Origin: Planctomycetota bacterium | GTDB taxonomy: Bacteria > Planctomycetota > Phycisphaerae > UBA1845 | Assembly: GCA_024278775.1 (NCBI GenBank) | Contig: JAJRSP010000019.1 | Coordinates: 1 to 32,027 of the forward strand | Length of the DNA stretch: 32,027 bases | Direction of reading: 5' to 3' | Part shown: positions 24,315-31,881 of the stretch, piece after piece | How the letters are laid out: each line of letters begins with the position of its first letter | Numbering within the stretch: the stretch's first letter is position 1 | Notes under the pieces: generated by a model | What the model saw: only the letters and a program-made list of their open reading frames with translations | Told to the model about the DNA's origin: nothing | Database searches by the model: none | Program-made: the position numbers and the translations under genes

Positions 24315-25849
24315 GACGTCATCCTCCACGCGCCCGCCGTCTGCCACGGGCCTGCACCTTCAGCATCCACGCGCACGCCTTGACCAACCGCACTTCCACG
24401 CACTGCGCCAAGCGCCATCACCGCCGCAAGCACTGCCTCACCCGGCGGCGACCCATCCGAAGTCGCCGAAATCGAATGCTCTTCCAAAAAATGCGTATGC
24501 AGCGCTCCCCGCCGGAACGCCTCATGCCCCATCAGGTTGGCCAGGAATTCCACATTCGTCGTCACACCGAGAATCGGATAGCGACGCAACGCACGGCTCA
24601 TCCTGTCCAGCGCAGCCGCACGGTCACCGGCCCACACGATCAATTTACTAATCATGGGATCGTAATGCACAGTAATCTCAGAACCAGCCGTCACCCCGCT
24701 GTCCACCCGCACGCCAACCCCGCTCGGCTCGCGGTAATGTTTCAGCACGCCGGTCGAGGGCAAAAACCCCTTCGCCGCATCCTCGGCATAAATCCGGCAT
24801 TCAACGGCGTGCCCGACCTGCCGAATCGAATCCTGAGTAAACGGCAACGCTTCACCAGCCGCCACCATGATCTGCACCCGCACCAGATCAAGCCCGGTGA
24901 CCAACTCGGTAACAGGATGCTCGACCTGCAACCGCGTATTAACTTCCAAAAAGTAAAACGCCCCGGATTCATCGACCATGAACTCCACCGTGCCCGCGTT
25001 CACATAGCCGATGGACCGCACCGCCTCCACCGCAGCCGCACCCATCTTCTCACGCAGCGCCGGCGTCAGCGCGGGCGAAGGCGACTCCTCAACAATCTTC
25101 TGATGACGACGCTGGATGGAACACTCCCGCTCGAACAGATGCACCACATTGCCATGCGTATCGCCAAAAACCTGAAACTCAACATGCCTGGGACGAGTCA
25201 CATACTTCTCAAGAAAAACACGCGCATCACCAAAAGCCGAACCCGCTTCACGCTGGGCAGCCGCAAACGCACCGGCGAACTCCCCAGCAGACCCAACCAC
25301 GCGCATCCCCTTACCACCACCGCCCGCCGCCGCCTTGACCAGCACGGGGTAACCGATCCGCTCAGCCTCAGCCGCCCAGACCTTCAAGTCCGGTTCGCCC
25401 GAATCGGGTTTGCCCGAATCGGGTTCGCCCGCAACGTTTTCACCGGACCAGCCCGGCACAACCGGCACACCAGCCGCGATCATGCCGCGCTTAGCCACAA
25501 TCTTGTCGCCCATCGCGCGAATCGCCTCCGGCGTCGGCCCGATGAACACGATCCCCGCATCGGCGCACGCCTGAGCAAAATCGGCGTTCTCCGAAAGAAA
25601 GCCATACCCCGGATGGATCGCGTCCACCGCGTGAGACTTGGCGACACCGATGATCTTCTGAATATCGAGATAAGTCTCCGCCGCCGTCACACCGTGCAGC
25701 GGGTAGGCTTCATCCGCCGTACGCACATGCACAGCCTGTCGATCCGGATCGGAAAAAACCGCCACAGCGCGCATACCCATTTCCTGCACGGTCTGCGTGA
25801 CACGAACGGCGATCTCACCACGGTTGGCAATAAGGACGCGTTTGAACAT
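24311..25849 (-). CDS. Biotin carboxylase subunit of an acyl-CoA carboxylase (possibly methylcrotonyl-CoA)
   Basis: A 512-residue ATP-grasp enzyme that carboxylates biotin with ATP and bicarbonate. It begins MFKRVLIANRGEIAVR; HPGYGFLSEN, KAAAGGGGKGM (ATP lid), HVEFQVFGD, ERECSIQRRHQKIVEE and EVNTRLQVEHPVTE are all present. At residues ~141-155 there is an extra GEPDSGKPDSGEPDL made by three 15-bp DNA repeats, in the loop before the ATP-binding B domain. The C-terminus GPWQTAGAWRM resembles the point where fused alpha chains run into the BT domain. ATG 25849 fits the family start, though no ribosome site is seen. A LiuC-like gene 2.3 kb away favours methylcrotonyl-CoA as substrate, but acetyl- or propionyl-CoA cannot be excluded. 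Confidence 0.93.
   Translation of the reverse strand: MFKRVLIANRGEIAVRVTQTVQEMGMRAVAVFSDPDRQAVHVRTADEAYPLHGVTAAETYLDIQKIIGVAKSHAVDAIHPGYGFLSENADFAQACADAGIVFIGPTPEAIRAMGDKIVAKRGMIAAGVPVVPGWSGENVAGEPDSGKPDSGEPDLKVWAAEAERIGYPVLVKAAAGGGGKGMRVVGSAGEFAGAFAAAQREAGSAFGDARVFLEKYVTRPRHVEFQVFGDTHGNVVHLFERECSIQRRHQKIVEESPSPALTPALREKMGAAAVEAVRSIGYVNAGTVEFMVDESGAFYFLEVNTRLQVEHPVTELVTGLDLVRVQIMVAAGEALPFTQDSIRQVGHAVECRIYAEDAAKGFLPSTGVLKHYREPSGVGVRVDSGVTAGSEITVHYDPMISKLIVWAGDRAAALDRMSRALRRYPILGVTTNVEFLANLMGHEAFRRGALHTHFLEEHSISATSDGSPPGEAVLAAVMALGAVRGSAVGQGVRVDAEGAGPWQTAGAWRMTS
25390..25434. repeat. Three 15-bp tandem repeats inside the biotin carboxylase gene
   Basis: Units of the form CGGGTTTGCCCGAAT, repeated three times with small changes, add an in-frame Gly-Glu/Lys-Pro-Asp-Ser repeat to the protein. 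Because the unit is a multiple of three, gain or loss of copies would keep the frame. Confidence 0.8.
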
Positions 25850-25925
25850 GGGCGGTAAGATAGACGAACGTTCGCCGTCCGTCACCCTGCGGGATCGAGT
25901 CTCGTTTTACGTAAGGCCTGGCAGT

Positions 25926-26930
25926 ATGGAATCACACGAAAACGAAACCACCGCCGCCCCCGTCGCCAACGCTCCGCCGGACTGGGACCAGCACACCGAA
26001 CCCCTCGAGTGCCCGCTCTGCACCTACGACCTGCGTTACCTGACGCAATCGCGCTGCCCCGAGTGCGGCTACCGTTTTGAATGGGAGGAGTTGCTCGACC
26101 CAGCGAGGCGGCTGCATCCCTATCTCTTCGAGCACCATCCCGAAGCCTCAACAAAGTGCTTCTTCAAAACGCTCCTCGGCGGCCTCAGACCGCTGCGCTT
26201 CTGGCAATCGCTCCACCCAGTACAACCATCCCGCCCCCGGAGGCTCGTACTATACTGGGCGCTGTGTTCGCTAAGCCTGCTCATGCCCGCCATCGGCACG
26301 GCATTCGTGACTGCACAGACTATTGCGTCGCAGATGCGTGCCGCCAGACAAAACTGGGAAACGATAGTTCGCAGGCGAACCAATGCTCGCCTCGCTCTGG
26401 AAATGGAGCAGAAATATGGGTCTGTTGAGGCGTGGCTGGACACGGAATACCCAACCACCATTCCTGGGGTGCTTGTTCTGTTCAGCAAAGAGACCCCTGC
26501 GGAACTCATGTTGGCAATCGTTGTCACACCATTCGTGCCCGCGGCCATCCCCTGGCTAACGGCCGCCGCGTTGATGGTGTTCGTCCAATCGATGCACCGG
26601 ACCAAGATTCAACGCGCACATGTTCTGCGCTGCGCAATCTATTCGTTCGACATGGTCTTTTGGATTAGCTGCCTGGGGGTTTGCGCGATCGGACTTGTTT
26701 GGATGGATATGGGAAGCTTCCAATTGCTTTCGGCAAGAGGGATCCAAAAGATTCTGAAAATTCAGGCCGTCATGGCAATCGTTTTGTTGTTAATCGGCTG
26801 GTTTCGGTTGTGGATGGCCTACCGCTTGTACCTGCGGTTTCCGCACGCGTTCGCCGTAGCGTTTTCATCGTTCGTGATCGTCGGACTGTTCATCGCGGCG
26901 ATAGCGGGTTTCATCTTGTATCCGCCGTAA
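25926..26930 (+). CDS. Zinc-ribbon multi-pass membrane protein
   Basis: A 334-residue protein with a soluble N-terminus carrying a treble-clef-like zinc ribbon: C29-P-L-C32 and C44-P-E-C47 within LECPLCTYDLRYL and RCPECGYRFEW, a pattern common in planctomycete membrane proteins. Five or so hydrophobic helices follow (~109-131, ~195-225, ~245-270, ~278-298, ~305-330), so most of the protein sits in the inner membrane with Yip1-like overall layout. No enzyme motif is visible and the role is unknown. ATG 25926 is 76 nt from the divergent biotin carboxylase start, so the promoters share that short gap. Confidence 0.8.
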   Translation: MESHENETTAAPVANAPPDWDQHTEPLECPLCTYDLRYLTQSRCPECGYRFEWEELLDPARRLHPYLFEHHPEASTKCFFKTLLGGLRPLRFWQSLHPVQPSRPRRLVLYWALCSLSLLMPAIGTAFVTAQTIASQMRAARQNWETIVRRRTNARLALEMEQKYGSVEAWLDTEYPTTIPGVLVLFSKETPAELMLAIVVTPFVPAAIPWLTAAALMVFVQSMHRTKIQRAHVLRCAIYSFDMVFWISCLGVCAIGLVWMDMGSFQLLSARGIQKILKIQAVMAIVLLLIGWFRLWMAYRLYLRFPHAFAVAFSSFVIVGLFIAAIAGFILYPP

Positions 26931-27000
26931 CGCCCTCCAACTGTCCACGCGACGCCGGGGCAGATAGAATGATGCAAAGCGCAATCGAATGGACGAAACG

Positions 27001-27444
27001 ATGAAAACAAAAAACTTGGTCCGATTGCTGAAACGCCGTTTCACCGTCAAAGTCCCGCTCGAAAAGGTCTGGGCGCACCTTGGGCGTGTCGAACAATGGC
27101 CAAGCTGGGCGCGACACATTCGCGAAATCGAACTTCACCCTCCGGGGCCGCTGGGCGACGAATCGGAAGGCACGATCAAGCTGACCAACGGAATCAAATC
27201 CACTTTTCGCATGGCCGAACTGAACGCCGGGAACAATTGGAAATGGGTGGGGCCTTTCCTGTGGATCACTGTCCATTACGATCACCAGTTCAAACGCGTC
27301 GGCCCGCAGGAAACAGAAATAACGTTTGTGCTGGATGGCGAAGGTGTCGGTGTTGGCATCTTCGGCCGAATCTTCGCGGCCATCTACGCGCGAAATCTGG
27401 ATCGCGCGATCCCGAACCTGATCGAGGAACTTGAGCAGAGGTAA
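27001..27444 (+). CDS. SRPBCC (START-like) family protein
   Basis: A 147-residue protein whose pattern fits the SRPBCC/polyketide cyclase fold. FTVKVPLEKVWAHLGRVEQWPSW is the typical first strand and helix; EGTIKLTNG, the middle strands and a long final helix (IFAAIYARNLDRAIPNLIEELEQR) complete the hydrophobic cavity. Such proteins bind lipids or other hydrophobic small molecules, and this one has no catalytic residue that I can name. ATG 27001 is chosen; ATG 26989 would add four residues. It ends 3 nt before the next gene, so the pair is almost certainly one operon. Confidence 0.8.
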   Translation: MKTKNLVRLLKRRFTVKVPLEKVWAHLGRVEQWPSWARHIREIELHPPGPLGDESEGTIKLTNGIKSTFRMAELNAGNNWKWVGPFLWITVHYDHQFKRVGPQETEITFVLDGEGVGVGIFGRIFAAIYARNLDRAIPNLIEELEQR

Positions 27445-27447
27445 CAC

Positions 27448-28152
27448 ATGAAACCCAAAGCCGTGAAATACGTTGCGACGGTCGAAAACGTTCGCGAGCT
27501 GGCGCTCATGGGGGCAGCCGATCTCGCCTGGTGGCGGGAATACCTCGCCGGCGACGATCTTGAACCGATCGAAGAAGACGGCTGTGCGCAGGTGATGCTG
27601 GTCGGGATCGACGCGAAGTGGATGGGCATTCCGCTGCGCGAGATTTCCATAATCGTAGCCGCCCGTTGCAAACACAACCTTGTGGAGTTGGGCTACCTGC
27701 TGGCGAGCGCGTTCAACGCGTCGAGGTTCATGACGTTTTTCGAACGCCATTGGTTCCACACGCCCTACACGCTCCGTGTCGACCAGAAGGTGACACTGGG
27801 CGATTCGTCGTCGATCTGCCTGGGACGCCAGCCGACGCCGGACCTCTTCGCCGAACTCGGACCGCGCGAGGCGTCAGAGCGGCAGGCCTCGCCGAAGGAA
27901 ATGGGTTTCACCGGCCCGCTCATCATTCCAGCGGCCAACGATCGAACTCGTCGAGCGTGGTTCATGATCACCATCCACGGTCTCACCTCGACGTTCGATT
28001 TCGATTCCGATCGCGACCGCTTCGAGCTTGGACCCAAGACAACCGCCCCGATCTTCGACGCCCTTCGCGATTCGCAGTTCCGCCCGAAGCAGTGGTTTGT
28101 GCGCGAGCACGCCACGCACGCGCGCGGGAAGACCTGCAAGATTCGTCGATGA
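27448..28152 (+). CDS. Protein of unknown function, paired with the SRPBCC gene
   Basis: A 234-residue soluble protein without signal peptide or membrane helix. AGDDLEPIEEDGCAQVMLVG, a region of the form MGIPLREISIIVAA and a later FDFDSDRDRFEL stretch give an acidic alpha/beta appearance. Its overall feel is like acetoacetate-decarboxylase-fold or DUF2071 proteins, in which a substrate-binding barrel is formed, but I cannot identify a catalytic lysine with confidence and do not assign that function. AGAGG lies 6 nt before ATG 27448 and overlaps the end of the SRPBCC gene, which indicates coupled translation. Confidence 0.72.
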   Translation: MKPKAVKYVATVENVRELALMGAADLAWWREYLAGDDLEPIEEDGCAQVMLVGIDAKWMGIPLREISIIVAARCKHNLVELGYLLASAFNASRFMTFFERHWFHTPYTLRVDQKVTLGDSSSICLGRQPTPDLFAELGPREASERQASPKEMGFTGPLIIPAANDRTRRAWFMITIHGLTSTFDFDSDRDRFELGPKTTAPIFDALRDSQFRPKQWFVREHATHARGKTCKIRR

Positions 28153-28169
28153 GCGGCGACGTTTTCTAT

Positions 28170-28952
28170 TCAGGCGATCCAGTTGGGTTTGCGTTTTTCG
28201 AGGAAGGCTTTCAGGCCCTCCTGCCCTTCGGGGGAGACGCGGCGTTCGGCGATGCACTTTGTGGTGATGTTGTGCGATTCGTTCCAACTCGCGTCGGCGA
28301 CTTCGAAAAAAACCTTCTTGCAGGCGGCGACAGCCTGGGGACCGTTCTTTTTGAGGGCGGCTACCACCTCGCCGATCCATGCGTCCATCGCTTCGACGGT
28401 CGCGACGCATTCACTGAGGAGTCCAATGCGTTTGGCCTCTTGCGCACTGAACCGTTCGGCGGTCAAGCCATAGCGTCGGGCGTGGGTGAGTCCGATTTTT
28501 TCGAGCAGAAAAGGCGAGATGACAGCCGGGACGATGCCGAGTTTCACTTCGCTCAAACAGAAGAAGGCCGACTCCACCGCGACGGCTATGTCGGCGGCGG
28601 CGATCAGGCCTACCCCGCCGCCGAAGGTGGCACCCTGCACGCGCATGATGACGGGTTTCGGGCACTCGCGGATAGTGCGCAGCATGTTGGAGAGGACGAA
28701 CGCGTCTTTGACGTTTTCGTCGAGGGAGTAGTCAACCATGCGTTTCATCCAGTTAATGTCGGCGCCGGCGGAGAAGGACTTGCCCTCGGAACGCAGGACG
28801 ATAGCGCGGACCGCGTCATCTTTACCGGCGACCGCGAAGGCGTCGGAAATCTCAGCCATCACCACTTCGTTGAAGGCGTTATGCAGATCGGGGCGATCGA
28901 TGGTGACTGTGGTGACGGCCTCTTTGGTTTCGGTTCGGACGAATTCGGACAC
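28170..28952 (-). CDS. liuC: Enoyl-CoA hydratase/isomerase family protein, LiuC-like (methylglutaconyl-CoA hydratase)
   Basis: A 260-residue crotonase. Two oxyanion-hole motifs are present, FSAGADINWM (~60-69) and GATFGGGVGL (~107-116), followed by FCLSEVKLGIVPAVISPFLL, which carries the usual active-site acid. The run ADINWMKRM...YS..EN and the PAVISP stretch are more like methylglutaconyl-CoA hydratase of the leucine pathway than fatty-acid enoyl-CoA hydratase. The start GTG 28952 has GGGAG 9 nt before it. It converges on the unknown gene at 28152 with a 17-bp gap. The biotin carboxylase and carrier genes nearby would supply the preceding step, which supports but does not prove the assignment. 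Confidence 0.85.
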   Translation of the reverse strand: MSEFVRTETKEAVTTVTIDRPDLHNAFNEVVMAEISDAFAVAGKDDAVRAIVLRSEGKSFSAGADINWMKRMVDYSLDENVKDAFVLSNMLRTIRECPKPVIMRVQGATFGGGVGLIAAADIAVAVESAFFCLSEVKLGIVPAVISPFLLEKIGLTHARRYGLTAERFSAQEAKRIGLLSECVATVEAMDAWIGEVVAALKKNGPQAVAACKKVFFEVADASWNESHNITTKCIAERRVSPEGQEGLKAFLEKRKPNWIA

Positions 28953-28978
28953 GGTTGTGACTCCCGGTGTAAGACGAT

Positions 28979-29211
28979 TTTGGTGACATGGTAGCGGCGG
29001 GTGGCGGCGTGTCGACCTGGGGATTCGGTGAACATAGAATCGCGAACCGGTATTGGTCGATGATACAGGGGAGACGGATAGATACAGGTGCCTGGTGTAT
29101 CGTCACTCGAAAAAGTGCGGGTTTCGTCCGCTCTTTCAGAGCCGCGACCGTGAGGGAGCGGTTGGCGAGAACCCGCAAAATCAGGTGTGACAATGCACTA
29201 GCGATGGGGGC
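28979..29211. other. Intergenic region between liuC and the O-antigen-ligase-like gene
   Basis: No gene is supported in this 233-bp gap. It holds a family 2 repeat copy at 29136-29162 and probably the promoters of both divergent genes; no clear -35/-10 pair stands out. Confidence 0.6.
29136..29162 (+). repeat. Structured extragenic repeat, family 2, copy 2
   Basis: TCAGAGCCGCGACCGTGAGG with the following GAGCGGT matches the head of the element at 14171-14197 with one difference. The long pairing partner seen there is missing, although GCGGTT can pair with AACCCGC just downstream, so this copy appears truncated. Confidence 0.75.
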
Positions 29212-30672
29212 GTGCTTGATATCGTGACAGTGGCGGCGACTCAAACGAATGTGCGGGATTGGCGGGCGATGGTGGCCGGCGGGGTCGGTCTTTGCGCGTT
29301 GGCGGGTGTGATCGGGTTTGCGGTTACGCGGTATTCAACGTACGGAGCGATGGGGATTGGGGGCGCCCTTGGGGGCGCGCTGATTCTTTGGAATCCGTTC
29401 ATCGGGCTGCTGGTGATTGTGGGATCGCTGCCGTTTGAGACGGCCGGCATGCTGGGCGACCCTGACGCTGCCGGTGCGATTTCGATCACAAAACTCGGCG
29501 GGCTTGCGACGTTGGCATCGGTCATGCTGGACATTCTTCTGCGCCGACGGCCTATCGAATGGTCGCGGATGTTTCGGCGGATCCCTCTTTGTCTGTGCGC
29601 GCTGGCGATGGTTATGATCGCTTCGACGGCGATGCATCCGACGGAGGAGAGCGTCAAGGAAAGTGTGCGATTCGTCACAATCGTCGTGTTTTTCTTCATC
29701 ACGCTGCACGTGGTAAATTCGCCTCGGCGTATTCATGCGGTGGTGATGTGCTGGGTGACGGTGGGGTTATTGGTCTCCGCGTACAGTCTTTTCGAGCGGC
29801 GGTTCGGGGCTACGGTGAGTTCGGTGGACTGGTCTCCGACGGCATCGACGGTGGTGGATGTGGGCGAGTCTGAAATCGGCGTGATGGTGCGCGCGTCGGG
29901 GTCGTTTACGCATCCGATCTGGCTTGCACTTTATCTGACAACGACGTTTCCGCTTTCGCTGTACGCGATCTGGACATCGCGTTCGGCTGCTTTGCGACTG
30001 TTCTTTATGTGTGCCGCTTTTTTTCAGGTGGCAGCCGTGCTGGCCACCTATGCGCGCATGGGCTATCTGGCGATCGTGATGGCGGCTGGGCTTTTCCTTT
30101 TGCGGCGGCGCGGTGGGCCTGCGGTGGTGGTGTGGGCTGCGGTGCTGGGGTTCGCGACGGTTCCGTTTTGGCCTGACACGATGACGAATCGGGTGGCGTC
30201 GATTTTTGATTACACGAGGAGTTCGTCGAGCGTGACACGCATCGGGCAGCAACTGGCGGCTTGGTGGATGTTTCGCGACAACCCGATCGCGGGCGTGGGG
30301 CCTGGGAATTTTGAGAATACGACGAACCTCTACGTCGATCGCGTGCCGGACCGATGGCGGATCGAGCCGGACATCGGGGCACACAACATGTACGCGGAGG
30401 TTCTGGCGGAATTGGGGCCTGCGGGGTTGATACTGATGGTGGCGATCGTTTTCTTCGCGTGGCTGGCGGCGGAATCGGCGCGGAAGCGTTCGACGGAGCC
30501 TCCGCGGGCGCTGTTGTTTGAAGCCTTGTCGATCAGTGCGCTCGTGTTCGCGTTCAGTGCAGTGTTGATCCATGCACAGTATCAGAAGGAATGGTGGCTG
30601 CTGCTGGCGTTGATCGCGGCGGCGGATGCGTGGCGGGGAGGCGATGATCGTTTGAGGGTGGAGCGGGTTTGA
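29212..30672 (+). CDS. O-antigen ligase / Wzy-like polymerase family membrane protein
   Basis: A 486-residue protein with about eleven to twelve hydrophobic helices. The Wzy_C/O-antigen ligase signature is in the second half: RIGQQLAAWWMFRDNPIAGVGPGNF, then IGAHNMYAEVLAELGPAGL, the large periplasmic loop with the catalytic-type Arg and His that moves a lipid-linked glycan to its acceptor. Related members ligate O-antigen to lipid A core, polymerise repeat units or glycosylate proteins; the sequence does not tell which. The start is probably GTG 29212, but GTG 29224 or 29230 is possible because the GGGGG tract is badly spaced for 29212. With lpxK and a GmhB-like gene nearby it supports surface glycan assembly. 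Confidence 0.85.
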   Translation: MLDIVTVAATQTNVRDWRAMVAGGVGLCALAGVIGFAVTRYSTYGAMGIGGALGGALILWNPFIGLLVIVGSLPFETAGMLGDPDAAGAISITKLGGLATLASVMLDILLRRRPIEWSRMFRRIPLCLCALAMVMIASTAMHPTEESVKESVRFVTIVVFFFITLHVVNSPRRIHAVVMCWVTVGLLVSAYSLFERRFGATVSSVDWSPTASTVVDVGESEIGVMVRASGSFTHPIWLALYLTTTFPLSLYAIWTSRSAALRLFFMCAAFFQVAAVLATYARMGYLAIVMAAGLFLLRRRGGPAVVVWAAVLGFATVPFWPDTMTNRVASIFDYTRSSSSVTRIGQQLAAWWMFRDNPIAGVGPGNFENTTNLYVDRVPDRWRIEPDIGAHNMYAEVLAELGPAGLILMVAIVFFAWLAAESARKRSTEPPRALLFEALSISALVFAFSAVLIHAQYQKEWWLLLALIAAADAWRGGDDRLRVERV

Positions 30673-30703
30673 ATCGCGTGTGGTGATTTTGGGCGTTGGA
30701 AGA

Positions 30704-30729
30704 TCCGCGCGGACTGAAGTCCGCGGCTC
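30704..30729 (-). repeat. Extragenic palindrome, family 1, copy C
   Basis: On the plus strand TCCGCGCGGACTGAAGTCCGCGGCTC, the reverse orientation of copies A and B, with stem GCGGACT/AGTCCGC. It lies between the convergent O-antigen-ligase-like and dapF genes and may act in both directions as a transcript end. Confidence 0.75.
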
Positions 30730-30747
30730 GTGGGGTGAGTTGTGGAA

Positions 30748-31578
30748 TTATGCGTGCCAGTTGGTTTGAAAGACTTCTACGGCGGGGCCTGTTTTGAAGA
30801 CGTGGTTGTCGCCGGCCCATTCCAGTTCGAGTTCTCCACCTTCAACCTCGGCGATGATGCGGCGGTCCGTACGGCCCGTCTTGACTCCGGCGACGCAGAC
30901 GGCTGACACGCCGGTTCCGCATGCAAGCGTTCGCCCCGTGCCGCGCTCCCAGGTGAGGACGTTTACGCGTGATCGATTCTCAATCGTGACGAAATGCGCG
31001 TTGACACGCTCCGGGAAGAGCGGGTGATTCTCGATGGCGGGGCCGTCCTCGAAGTGCGAAATCTGATCGAAGGAATCCAGGAAAAAAACGGCGTGGGGAT
31101 TGCCCATCGAGATGCAGGTCATCTTGAGGTCGCGGCCTCGGATTTTGATGGTCGCGTTCTGGACGCAGTCGCCGGAAAGATTGACGGGAATTTCAGTCGG
31201 TGCGAATCGGGGCAGGCCCATGTCGATGCGTACGCGCGAGACTTTTCCGTTTTCGAGCGTGCATTCGGCGATCTTTAGGCCGTCGTCCGTTTCGATGGGG
31301 ATGCTGGTCTGATCGGCCAGCCCGTGGTCGAACGCATACTTGGCGACGCAGCGGAGGCCGTTGCCGCACATTTGGGCGCGGGAGCCGTCGTTGTTGTACA
31401 TTTCCATACGGACGGGCGCAATTTCGGAGGGGCAGATCATAATCAACCCGTCGCCGCCGACGCCGGTGTGGCGGTCCGCGATGCGCCGGGCGGTGGCTGG
31501 CGGATCGGCGATGTGCTCGTCGAAGCAGTTGACGAAGACGTAGTCGTTGCCCGTGCCGTGCATTTTTGTGACTTTCAT
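30748..31578 (-). CDS. dapF: Diaminopimelate epimerase
   Basis: A 276-residue enzyme that turns LL- into meso-diaminopimelate for lysine and peptidoglycan. The two catalytic cysteines are C71 (MCGNGLRC) and C220 (LACGTGVSA). Other family marks are KMHGTGNDYVF at the start, GVGGDGLI, NNDGSRAQ and SMGNPHAVFF. The length is standard and the frame is intact. ATG 31578 is the obvious start even though no good ribosome site precedes it. Its presence fits a cell that makes DAP-type peptidoglycan, in line with the revised view of planctomycetes. It is not in an operon with other lysine genes here. Confidence 0.96.
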   Translation of the reverse strand: MKVTKMHGTGNDYVFVNCFDEHIADPPATARRIADRHTGVGGDGLIMICPSEIAPVRMEMYNNDGSRAQMCGNGLRCVAKYAFDHGLADQTSIPIETDDGLKIAECTLENGKVSRVRIDMGLPRFAPTEIPVNLSGDCVQNATIKIRGRDLKMTCISMGNPHAVFFLDSFDQISHFEDGPAIENHPLFPERVNAHFVTIENRSRVNVLTWERGTGRTLACGTGVSAVCVAGVKTGRTDRRIIAEVEGGELELEWAGDNHVFKTGPAVEVFQTNWHA

Positions 31579-31643
31579 GGCAGGGGTATTCTATCACGGT
31601 TGCGGGAAAATCGTAGCGATCCCGGGTGATGGGGGTTTTGATG

Positions 31644-31670
31644 TCCGCGCGAGCTGAAGTCCTCAGCTCG
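31644..31670 (-). repeat. Extragenic palindrome, family 1, copy D (divergent)
   Basis: TCCGCGCGAGCTGAAGTCCTCAGCTCG shares the TCCGCGCG flank with copy C, but the stem is now GAGCTGA/TCAGCTC. It lies upstream of dapF in a 303-bp gap (31579-31881) with no gene. Confidence 0.65.
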
Positions 31671-31738
31671 TTTTTGGGGAGGTCAGGGTCTCTCAATTGA
31701 TGGAATGGTAACAGGGAGAGGGAGCGTTCAGGGGGCGG

Positions 31739-31803
31739 CTCTTCCTGCGAAGCAAAGCATTACTCCGGTCTATACACTCCCTTTGCAAGGGGGGAAAAGA
31801 CTG
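31739..31803. repeat. Dispersed extragenic element with CCCTTTGCAAGGG palindrome (copy 2)
   Basis: It has the same block order as 8868-8942: CTTCCTGCGAAGC, a GC-TTACTC-like middle, then CTTTGCAAGGGGGGAAAAGA. A separate hairpin GTTCCTT/AAGGAAC follows at 31803-31825; on the minus strand a TTTT lies a few bases after it, so it may be a weak end for the dockerin-like gene. Confidence 0.6.
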
Positions 31804-31881
31804 TTCCTTGTCGCAATGAAGGAACGGAAGATACACTCGCATTGCGCATGGCTGGACTGTTGCCCTCCCAGAGATGCCTGC

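Noticed and set aside
24380..25858. Plus-strand open frame of 492 codons opposite the biotin carboxylase
   Set aside because: Biased composition and no motif, while the other strand encodes a textbook ATP-grasp enzyme.
27618..28994. Plus-strand open frame of 458 codons that spans the unknown gene and liuC
   Set aside because: It overlaps two well-supported genes in another frame or strand; the Phe/Gly/Asp-rich sequence is a shadow of the crotonase codons.
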